Below are positions 1 to 7,428 of a stretch of 24,111 nucleotides of DNA, piece by piece. The notes below the pieces were generated by a model. It did no database searches and had not been told where the DNA came from. It was given only the letters and a program-made list of their open reading frames with translations. How positions within the stretch are numbered: position 1 is the first letter of the stretch; each line of letters starts with the position of its first letter. The stretch covers positions 1 to 24,111 of the forward strand of contig JANPLI010000066.1 in assembly GCA_031426455.1 (NCBI GenBank), read 5' to 3'. Position numbers and translations under genes: made by a program. The stretch is from JANNMJ01 sp031426455 (GTDB taxonomy: Bacteria > Bacteroidota > Bacteroidia > Cytophagales > Hymenobacteraceae).

Positions 1-105
1 ACGGTGCCCATCGGCGACCTCGATGTGCTGCTGCTGGCCTTGCAGGAAAGCTTCCGCCTGCGGGTCGAACGCCAGCCGGGGCGCATCATTCTGTCTGATC
101 GCTAA
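1..105 (+). CDS. C-terminal end of a FecR-family anti-sigma factor (partial)
   Basis: Frame 1 is open from the window edge to a TAA at 103-105 and encodes 34 residues. They fit the end of the FecR C-terminal domain (DUF4974 type): a segment like 'PIGDLDVLLLALQ', then a short strand pair ending 'RQPGRIILSDR'. FecR proteins sit in the inner membrane, hold an ECF sigma factor, and release it when an outer-membrane transporter with an STN domain signals substrate. The next gene, 49 nt downstream, encodes a SusC with an STN domain, which is the usual gene order. The sigma-factor gene should lie to the left of the window. The match rests on a short tail plus context, so the family call is likely but not certain. 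Confidence 0.7.
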   Translation, partial: TVPIGDLDVLLLALQESFRLRVERQPGRIILSDR

Positions 106-154
106 CTGTTTGCAGCTGCTTCGTTTTCTTTTGCTTGCTTCCAACCCTGTCTTT

Positions 155-3100
155 ATGCATCTACTAGTATCACGAGGGCACCGCTGGGGTCGCCGCGTTG
201 CGGTGGCTACGGCCGCTGTGCTTGGGCTAACGGCCGTCGGCATTCCAGCCAGTGCGCAGGTAATAGCTTCGGCACACCAACTGCCACAAGCAGCTCCACA
301 CCTGCAATCGATTGCACTCAAAGAACTGCTCAGCCAGTGGGAAGCGGATTACCACGTTACAATTCTGTACGAAAGCGACTTGGTACGCAATAAGCGCGTG
401 ATGGCTCAGGCCGACAGCAGCAAGCTCGAAGAAAAACTAGCCAATGTACTATCGCAGGCTGATTTGCAGTACAAAAAGCTGCGCGACAACTACTTCCTGG
501 TGCTTGCGGTAGCACCTCCCACCCCACCCCAGGCACCAATTACGACTACCATTCAGCCGCAGGAGGTGACCGTGGCCGGCCGGGTCACGCAGGCCAATGG
601 CGAGGGGCTGCCGGGCGTCACGGTGCGCGTGAAGGGCGGTACGGTGGGCACGGTTACCGATGCTGATGGCCGCTTTACACTGAATGTACCGGAGAACAGC
701 ACCCTAGTATTCAGCTTCGTTGGTTTTCTGACGAAGGAAAAGCTGGTGGAAGGCACCACTACGGCATTCGATGTGGTACTGGGCGACAATGAGCAGCTAC
801 TTGAAGAAGTGGTGGTGGTGGGCTACGGCACCCAGGAACGCGCCAGCGTAACGGGCGCCGTTTCGTCGATCTCGGCGAAGGATGTAGCCGCGCAGCCTCT
901 GCCCGACCCCGTGCAGGCGCTGCAAGGCCGGGCGGCGGGCGTGGTGGTCACGTCAAACAGTGGCGCGCCGGGCGGCGCGAGTGGTACGTCGGTTCGGATT
1001 CGCGGTATCACGTCGGCGGGCAACAATGCCCCGCTGTATGTCATCGACGGCTTCCCGCTGCCGTCGGCCGATGAAAACCAGCTCAACGCCATCAATCCCA
1101 ACGACATCGAGTCGATGGATGTGCTGAAAGATGCGTCGGCAACGGCCATCTACGGCGTGCGGGCGGCGAACGGGGTCGTGATCATCACCACCAAACACGG
1201 CAAAGCGGGCAAAGCGTCGATCTCGTTCGATGGCTACCGGGGCGTACAGCGCGTGGCGCGCCGCCTCGATATGCTGAGTGCCGAGGAATACGCCGTCATC
1301 AACAACGAAAACCGCATCGCGAAGGGTGAACCCGTGCTACCGAACCTGCGCGACCCCAAATCGCTGCCGATCAATACCAACTGGCAGGACCAGATTTTCC
1401 GGCAGGCGGCGATGCAGAACTACTCGCTGACGGCGACGGGCGGCAACGAAAAGTCGCGCTACGCGCTGTCGGCGGGGTATTTTCAGCAGGACGGCACGTT
1501 CATTGGCTCCAACTTCGAGCGGTTCACGGTGCGCGCCAACGGCGATGTGCAGGTGAATAAGGTGCTCCGAATCGGGAATAACCTCTCGTTTACGCACCTC
1601 AACGACCGCCAGATCAACAGTGGTAACGATGAATTCGGGGTGGTGAGTCTGGCGCTGCAAATCCCGGCGACCATTCCGGTGTACCGCGCCGATGGCACGT
1701 GGTACGAGCCAACGGCGGCCGACAATTTCATCGAAGAAAACCCCGTGGCGGCGGCCCTGCTCAACAAGCAGCGGTTTGTCCGTAACCGGATGATTTCGAC
1801 GCTTTTCGCCGAACTCGAACCCGTGAAGGGCTTGAAGTTCCGCACCAATGTCGGCACCGACCTGATCTTCGACAGCTTCAATGCCTTCCGGCCGAAGATT
1901 GCCAATTCGCCGCGCTACACCATTGCGTCGGCCACGGCCACGTCGTCGTACGCGCCGAGTTACCTCATCGAAAACACGCTCACGTATGAACACCGGTTTG
2001 CCGAAAAGCATCAAGTGACGGTGCTGGCCGGGCAATCGGCGCAGCAATTCAACTTCAGCAACGTGGTGGCTAGCCGGGCCGGCTACGCCAGCAACGACCT
2101 GCAAAACGTCAGCAACGGTCCCATCAACTCGTTCCAGGGTTCAGGAGGGGTCATCAACCCGCCTTCGCGGTTGGCGAGCTACTTCGGGCGTGTCAACTAC
2201 GAGTTTGCGGGCAAGTATCTGTTCCAGGCCATTGCCCGCTACGACGGTTCGTATGCGTTCGCGAAGGGCGAGAAGTTTGGCTTCTTCCCCGGCGTATCGG
2301 GCGGGTGGCGGATTTCGGAAGAGGAGTTTCTGAGAGGCAGCAACCGCATCAGCAACCTGAAGCTACGCGCGGGCTATGGCCGGGTAGGCAACGCCCTCAA
2401 CGCCGGGCAGTTTGCGTATCTCTACACGATCAATCCGGCGATTCAGTACCCCTTCGGGCCTGATGGGGCCGTAAACGTGGGCGCCGCACCCACGCGCCTG
2501 GCCAACGACAAGCTCATCTGGGAAAACAACCAGCAGATCAACGTCGGGCTGGACCTGGGGATGTTCGATAACCGCCTGGTGGTGGCGCTCGACGCGTACA
2601 ACCGGCAGTCGCCGAACCTGATTGCACCGGTTCCGGTGACCCTGGTTTCGGGCACCTACGAGACGATCAACACCAATGCCGCGTCGGCCTACAATCGGGG
2701 CATCGACCTGTCGGTCACCACCCGCAACCTCGACGGCGGTGAACACGGCCTCACCTGGACTACATCCCTGGTGTACGGCACCTACCAATCGCGCCTCGAC
2801 AAACTTAACGGCGGCCTGCCCTACGACGGTGTGCAGACGCGCAACAACGAAGCCGTGGTGCGCTACGACGAAGGCCACGCATTTGGGTCGTTCTACGGGT
2901 TCGTGGCCGACGGCCTGTTTCAGACGCCCGAAGACGTGGCCAGCCACGCCACCCAAACCGGCGCGGCCCCCGGCGACATTCGCTTCAAAGACCTCAACGC
3001 CGATGGCGTAATCAACGCCGACGACCGCCAGTTCATCGGCTCGCCGGTGCCGGCGTTCACGTACGGCATCACCAACACCCTTAGCTACAAAGGCTTCGAC

Positions 3101-3532
3101 CTGAACATCTTCATTCAGGGGTCGCAGGGTAACGACATCTACAACCTCAACCGTTTCTACACCGAAGGCGCCCTGTACGGCAACGGCTCCGGCACCACGC
3201 GCGTGCTGAACCGCTGGACCGGAGCGGGCACCAGCACCGACGTGCCGCGCGCCGTGGCCGGGGACCCCAACGGCAACCTCCGCGTCAGCAGCTACTTCGT
3301 GGAAGATGGCTCCTACGCCCGCCTCAAGCTCCTGACCCTGGGCTATACCGTGCCGAAGGCGCTGCTCGGCCGCTTTGGCGCCCAGCAAATGCGGGTATAT
3401 GCCAGCGCCCAGAACCTGATTACACTGACCAAGTACTCCGGCTTCGACCCCGAAATCGGCGCCCTCGGCATCGATCGGGGCGTGTATCCGCAAGGGCGGG
3501 TGCTGCTGGGCGGCGTCAACCTGACGTTCTGA
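155..3532 (+). CDS. susC: SusC/RagA-family TonB-dependent transporter with STN domain
   Basis: Outer-membrane TonB-dependent transporter that imports oligosaccharides together with SusD. The ATG at 155 gives 1125 residues with a clean signal peptide (charged start, hydrophobic stretch, 'PASAQ' near residue 35); an earlier in-frame start would put about 44 unlikely residues in front. Domains in order: STN about 51-118, a Pro-rich linker, a carboxypeptidase-regulatory-like beta domain about 137-210, the TonB-box-like 'EEVVVVGYGTQ' about 217-227, the plug about 229-335 with 'VRIRG' and 'PLYVIDG', then the beta barrel ending in an aromatic residue ('GGVNLTF'). The length is normal for SusC with an STN domain. 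The STN domain implies regulation through the FecR protein just upstream. It lies 44 nt before susD, forming the standard pair. The substrate is inferred from the neighbouring GH16 and GH3 genes as a beta-glucan oligomer. Confidence 0.95.
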   Translation: MHLLVSRGHRWGRRVAVATAAVLGLTAVGIPASAQVIASAHQLPQAAPHLQSIALKELLSQWEADYHVTILYESDLVRNKRVMAQADSSKLEEKLANVLSQADLQYKKLRDNYFLVLAVAPPTPPQAPITTTIQPQEVTVAGRVTQANGEGLPGVTVRVKGGTVGTVTDADGRFTLNVPENSTLVFSFVGFLTKEKLVEGTTTAFDVVLGDNEQLLEEVVVVGYGTQERASVTGAVSSISAKDVAAQPLPDPVQALQGRAAGVVVTSNSGAPGGASGTSVRIRGITSAGNNAPLYVIDGFPLPSADENQLNAINPNDIESMDVLKDASATAIYGVRAANGVVIITTKHGKAGKASISFDGYRGVQRVARRLDMLSAEEYAVINNENRIAKGEPVLPNLRDPKSLPINTNWQDQIFRQAAMQNYSLTATGGNEKSRYALSAGYFQQDGTFIGSNFERFTVRANGDVQVNKVLRIGNNLSFTHLNDRQINSGNDEFGVVSLALQIPATIPVYRADGTWYEPTAADNFIEENPVAAALLNKQRFVRNRMISTLFAELEPVKGLKFRTNVGTDLIFDSFNAFRPKIANSPRYTIASATATSSYAPSYLIENTLTYEHRFAEKHQVTVLAGQSAQQFNFSNVVASRAGYASNDLQNVSNGPINSFQGSGGVINPPSRLASYFGRVNYEFAGKYLFQAIARYDGSYAFAKGEKFGFFPGVSGGWRISEEEFLRGSNRISNLKLRAGYGRVGNALNAGQFAYLYTINPAIQYPFGPDGAVNVGAAPTRLANDKLIWENNQQINVGLDLGMFDNRLVVALDAYNRQSPNLIAPVPVTLVSGTYETINTNAASAYNRGIDLSVTTRNLDGGEHGLTWTTSLVYGTYQSRLDKLNGGLPYDGVQTRNNEAVVRYDEGHAFGSFYGFVADGLFQTPEDVASHATQTGAAPGDIRFKDLNADGVINADDRQFIGSPVPAFTYGITNTLSYKGFDLNIFIQGSQGNDIYNLNRFYTEGALYGNGSGTTRVLNRWTGAGTSTDVPRAVAGDPNGNLRVSSYFVEDGSYARLKLLTLGYTVPKALLGRFGAQQMRVYASAQNLITLTKYSGFDPEIGALGIDRGVYPQGRVLLGGVNLTF

Positions 3533-3576
3533 TTTTTCCTTTCTCCTTCCGAATCCGAATCGTCTTGCTCTCCCCG

Positions 3577-5061
3577 ATGATGGTTTCTATCAAATACGGC
3601 TGCGGCTTCGTGCTGGTGCTGACGTTACTGGGTGGCTGCACCGAGAAATACCTCGATGTGCAACCCACCGACGCGGTAACTGACCTCAATTTTTACAAAA
3701 CGGAAACCGACGCCATCCAGGCCACCAACGCCGTGTACAGCGAGCTGGGCAAGGCGGGCCAGTATAACCGGGCGCTCTGGGGCATCGGCGAGGTGATGTC
3801 GGACAACTCGACTACCGGCGGCGGCGGCGGCGGCGATGGTTTCGAGACCCAGCAGCTCGACAACTTCAATATCCCCGCCACCAACATCCTCACTACGCGC
3901 CTCTGGGGCGGGTGCTACGTGGGCATCGGCCGGGCGAATATCGTGTTGGCGAAGGTGCCGGGGATTGCCGATATGTCGGCCGATATCCGCAAGCGGTGCC
4001 TCGGCGAAGCGCAGTTTCTGCGCGCCAAGTACTACTTCGATCTGGTGCGCGCCTACGGCGATGTGCCGCTGGTTACGGTGCCCCCCGCCAACCTCGACCA
4101 GGCTCGTTTGCCCCGCTCAGCCGCCGCGCAGGTGTACGCGCAAATCGTGCAGGACCTGACCGACGCCATCGGCAACCTGCCCGAGGCTTACACGGGTGCC
4201 AATCTCGGCCGCGCCACCAAATGGGCGGCTACGGGCTTGTTGGCCAAAGTGCAACTCACGCGCGGGGATATGGGCGAAGCCGCCCGCCGCGCCCGCGAAG
4301 TCATCAATTCGGGGAAGTTTCAGCTTTGGACGGCTTACGCCGACAACTTCAAAGTAGAAAACGAGAACGGTAAGGAGTCGCTTTTTGAAGTGCAGTTTGT
4401 GTCGGGCCTGAACGGCTATGTGTTCGATGGCCTCGGGTTCGTGGGCAACGAGTTCTTCGGTCCGCGCGGCCAGGGACTGGTGCCGCAGGGCGGTTACGGG
4501 TTCAACGTGCCGGAACCCGATTTCGTGAATGGCTACGAAACCGGCGACACGCGCCGCGAAGCCACCATCTGGAAACCCGGCGACCGCTACCCCGATGGCC
4601 GTACGCAACCAGCTTCGCTGCCGGGCTCGCCGAACGGCTACAACTGCAAAAAGTGGTTTGTGGGGAAAGTGAACACCAATATCTGGGATTCGCCGCTCAA
4701 TATCCCCGTGCTGCGCTACGCCGAGATGTACTTGATCCTGGCCGAAGCCGTCGGGCCAACTGCCGAGGGCCTGAATGCCGTCAATCAGGTACGGCGGCGG
4801 GCGTTCGGAGTCGATCTGAATTCGCCTTCGCCCAAAGACCTGACCGCCAGCACGGCCGATTTCACCGCGGCCGTCCAGCGCGAGCGCCGCTACGAACTCG
4901 CCTTTGAAAACGACCGCTGGTTCGACCTCAAGCGCACCGGTAAACTCGTGGCGACGCTGCGCGCTACCGGCAAACCGATCAAAGACTTCAACGTGCTGCT
5001 GCCCATTCCGCAGACCGAGCGCGACGCCAACCCGAATCTGACCCAAAACGCTGGCTACTAA
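3577..5061 (+). CDS. susD: SusD/RagB-family nutrient-binding outer-membrane lipoprotein
   Basis: Surface lipoprotein that caps the SusC channel and binds the glycan. The two adjacent ATGs at 3577 and 3580 are the best starts (494 or 493 residues); a TTG at 3565 would add four residues and is less likely. The lipobox 'LLGGC' puts the lipidated Cys at residue 21. The N-terminal part contains the family signature 'YLDVQPTDAVTDLNFYKTETDA', shown here only in outline, and helical repeats with 'LGEAQFLRAKYYFDLVRAYGDVP'-like TPR segments follow. The C-terminus has 'RYELAFENDRWFDLKRTG' and the canonical finish 'LPIPQTERDANPNL..NAGY'. A run of seven glycines near residue 85 is a low-complexity loop. 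It lies immediately behind susC and is very probably cotranscribed with it. Family assignment is secure; ligand specificity is inferred from the locus. Confidence 0.95.
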   Translation: MMVSIKYGCGFVLVLTLLGGCTEKYLDVQPTDAVTDLNFYKTETDAIQATNAVYSELGKAGQYNRALWGIGEVMSDNSTTGGGGGGDGFETQQLDNFNIPATNILTTRLWGGCYVGIGRANIVLAKVPGIADMSADIRKRCLGEAQFLRAKYYFDLVRAYGDVPLVTVPPANLDQARLPRSAAAQVYAQIVQDLTDAIGNLPEAYTGANLGRATKWAATGLLAKVQLTRGDMGEAARRAREVINSGKFQLWTAYADNFKVENENGKESLFEVQFVSGLNGYVFDGLGFVGNEFFGPRGQGLVPQGGYGFNVPEPDFVNGYETGDTRREATIWKPGDRYPDGRTQPASLPGSPNGYNCKKWFVGKVNTNIWDSPLNIPVLRYAEMYLILAEAVGPTAEGLNAVNQVRRRAFGVDLNSPSPKDLTASTADFTAAVQRERRYELAFENDRWFDLKRTGKLVATLRATGKPIKDFNVLLPIPQTERDANPNLTQNAGY

Positions 5062-5088
5062 GCTATCCGCTCTATTACTGCCTGCCTT

Positions 5089-6351
5089 ATGCACCGCTTC
5101 CTTTCGGTTATCCCTCGCAACACGCTCGTGGCCTTGCTGGCCCTGACGCTGGCGAGCTGCGAAAAAAATGATACTGGCTCCCTCGATGGCGCCGTCCCGA
5201 CTCCCGGGTTCACGTTCACGCTCAATACGAGTGAGTTTCCGACGGTGGCCACGTTCACGAACACCACCACGGATGCGTTTTTGGGGCAGTGGGATTTTGG
5301 TGATGGCTCGCCGCTCGTCACCAGCCGCAACGCCACGCACGTGTACAAACGGTCGGGGCGGTTCGATGCGAAACTGGTCGTGGCCGGGCGCGGCGGCACC
5401 GGCAATGCGCCGGGCCAGACCGTCGTGATTCCGGCCGCCTGCGACAACACCGCTTTTGCCGGTCTGACCGGGTGCGCCACCGGCACCAATCGCGCCTGGA
5501 CTTTCTCGCAACAAGCCGGCGCCATTACGCGCTTCGATGCAAGCGGCAACGTGCTGTCGGCCTCCGTTGCCGGGGCGCTGCCCGCCTGCCAGGCCGACGA
5601 CGAGCTCACGTTCACCAGCACCTTCGAGTTTAGCTACGCCAGCAACGGCGGCACGCTGCAAAACGGTACCTGCGGCACCGCGCTCGACGGCTCCACCGAT
5701 CTGGTATTTCGGGCTAACCCAAGCGGCTTGCCCCAGCTCGTGCTGCAACGCAACGGCGCCTTTATCGGCGTGACGGATTCGGTGGTCAACAAGACCTACG
5801 AGATTGTGCAGGCCGATGCGACCACGCTCAAAATTCAGGGCACCCACCCCGACGGCACCCGCACGCTGATGACGTTTACGCCGCAGCTTTCGGCCCTCGA
5901 CCGCGCCAAGCAACTGCTCACCGGCGGCAGCTCCAAAACCTGGCTCCTCGACAACACCGTCGATTTTGCCATTACGGTAGGGGTCGAAGCCAACCCTTCG
6001 CGCGATTATGCCGGCGCCCTGGCCGGCACCTTGCCGGTGTGCCAGGCCGACGATGAATTCACGTTCTCGATGAGCGATACTTACACCTACGACCCGAAGG
6101 ACGAAACCTTCGTGGCGGGGGCGTTTACGTGCCAGGCGCCGCGCCCCGGCACCACCGCATTTGTTTACGGCCCGGCCAACGGGGCGGGCCTTGCCCAATT
6201 CGTGCTGAACACGCCGGGCGCTTTCATCGGCGTCACCGATGCCCCGGCCGACCGCGTGTACCGCATCATCTCCATCAACCCCACCAAGATGGTGCTGCGG
6301 GCGGGCGGACCAGGCGGGCAGGTGTTTCAGTTCAAGCTTCGGGCTAAGTAA
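5089..6351 (+). CDS. PKD-domain lipoprotein in the SusE position, putative surface glycan-binding protein
   Basis: 420 residues. The signal peptide ends in the lipobox 'LASC', with Cys24 as lipid anchor. A PKD domain spans about residues 38-100, with the hallmark 'WDFGDGS' at 68-74 and 'HVYKRSGRF'. The rest consists of two related halves, about 129-285 and 286-420. Each has a Trp-containing start ('AWTF', 'TWLL'), then 'GxLPxCQADDExTF', a Cys-containing turn, and 'GAFIGVTD', so the protein carries an internal duplication. Lipoproteins of this position and size (SusE/SusF-like) usually bind the target polysaccharide at the cell surface, and PKD-containing ones are common next to GH16 genes in laminarin loci. 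Binding is inferred from position and architecture; no catalytic motif is visible. It starts 27 nt after the susD stop, so cotranscription is likely. Confidence 0.85.
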   Translation: MHRFLSVIPRNTLVALLALTLASCEKNDTGSLDGAVPTPGFTFTLNTSEFPTVATFTNTTTDAFLGQWDFGDGSPLVTSRNATHVYKRSGRFDAKLVVAGRGGTGNAPGQTVVIPAACDNTAFAGLTGCATGTNRAWTFSQQAGAITRFDASGNVLSASVAGALPACQADDELTFTSTFEFSYASNGGTLQNGTCGTALDGSTDLVFRANPSGLPQLVLQRNGAFIGVTDSVVNKTYEIVQADATTLKIQGTHPDGTRTLMTFTPQLSALDRAKQLLTGGSSKTWLLDNTVDFAITVGVEANPSRDYAGALAGTLPVCQADDEFTFSMSDTYTYDPKDETFVAGAFTCQAPRPGTTAFVYGPANGAGLAQFVLNTPGAFIGVTDAPADRVYRIISINPTKMVLRAGGPGGQVFQFKLRAK

Positions 6352-6407
6352 CGCCGGGGCAAGTCGCTGACAATGAATTCTTTTTGCTTTTTCTACCGCT
6401 ACGTTTT

Positions 6408-7286
6408 ATGACCTTTTTTCCTGCCATTTTTCGCCGCTCGGCGGGCGCTGGCCTGTTGCTGCTGGGCACGTTGAGCACGTTGGGCGCCTGCACGGTGGAA
6501 CCGAATAACCCCACCTACGCGCAGCCCGTCGTCGTGACCGACAACGCCAATGCCGAAGCCCGTGACTACGCCGCCTACACCGACCTGAAGTGGAGCGATG
6601 AGTTTACGGGCGGCGCCCTCGACCAAACCAAGTGGCAGTATGAGGTGCGCGACGTGTGGTTCAACGACGAATTGCAAGCCACCACCAACTCGCCGAATAA
6701 CCTCTTCCTCAACAACGGCAACCTCGTGATTCAGGCCCGCCGCGAGGCGTTGAACGGTCGCGATTACACGTCGGCGCGCATCGTCACGCGCGATAAAAAG
6801 AGCTTCACCTTCGGGCGGCTCGATGTGCGCGCCAAAGTGCCGAGTGGTAAAGGCATCTGGCCCGCCATCTGGATGCTCGGCGCCAACGACGCCACGCAGG
6901 AATGGCCGCTCTGCGGCGAGATCGACATTATGGAGCTGCGCGGCTCCCAGCCCAACAAGGTGCTGGGCACAGTGCATTTCGGCAATTCTGTGGCCGATCA
7001 CCGCTACATCGGCGGTGACTACACGGCGCCGACGGGCAATTTCTCCGACGATTTTCACGTGTACAGCGTAGTGCGCTCACGCGATGAAATCCGCTGGTAT
7101 GTCGATGGCGTCCAGTTTTATTCGGTAGTGCCGGGGCGAGTATCGCCATACCCGTTCAACAACCCTTTTTACGTGATTCTGAACGTGGCCGTGGGCGGGT
7201 TTTTCGATGGAAATCCCGATAGCTCTACCACGTTTCCGCAGCAGATGCAGGTCGATTACGTGAAGTTTTTTCAGTACGCCGAGTAG
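6408..7286 (+). CDS. GH16 family endo-beta-glucanase (laminarinase-like), lipoprotein
   Basis: 292 residues from the ATG at 6408; an upstream TTG at 6384 would add eight residues. The signal sequence ends in the lipobox 'LGAC' with Cys28, so the enzyme is probably lipid-anchored at the outer membrane. The GH16 domain runs from about residue 58 ('LKWSDEFTGGALDQTKW') to the end ('QMQVDYVKFFQYAE'). The catalytic motif 'GEIDIMELRG' gives nucleophile E171, helper D173 and acid/base E176. The extra Met between Asp and the second Glu is the beta-bulge form typical of laminarinases (beta-1,3-glucanases) rather than lichenases. 'GKGIWPAIWMLG' and 'FYVILNVAVGGFF' are further family blocks. It lies in the susCD operon and would make the first cut of a beta-1,3- or mixed-linkage glucan. 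Agarase or carrageenase activity is less likely but not excluded by sequence alone. Confidence 0.93.
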   Translation: MTFFPAIFRRSAGAGLLLLGTLSTLGACTVEPNNPTYAQPVVVTDNANAEARDYAAYTDLKWSDEFTGGALDQTKWQYEVRDVWFNDELQATTNSPNNLFLNNGNLVIQARREALNGRDYTSARIVTRDKKSFTFGRLDVRAKVPSGKGIWPAIWMLGANDATQEWPLCGEIDIMELRGSQPNKVLGTVHFGNSVADHRYIGGDYTAPTGNFSDDFHVYSVVRSRDEIRWYVDGVQFYSVVPGRVSPYPFNNPFYVILNVAVGGFFDGNPDSSTTFPQQMQVDYVKFFQYAE

Positions 7287-7428
7287 CATCGTATGGCGGC
7301 TCGGTACTGCATCAACGCCACCGGTTACTCTAAATAAACGGCTTGACGCCACGCGCTTCGTCCCTCATTTTCTACCGATTCTATCGGTTCGCTTCCGCTT
7401 CGTTTTCAACCAAACCTGTTTTTTCAGT

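Noticed and set aside
4117..6198. Long open minus-strand frame (693 codons) antisense to susD and the PKD lipoprotein gene
   Set aside because: It is a by-product of GC-rich coding DNA on the other strand. Its translation is rich in Arg, Gly, Ala and His with no domain, while the + frames have clear families.
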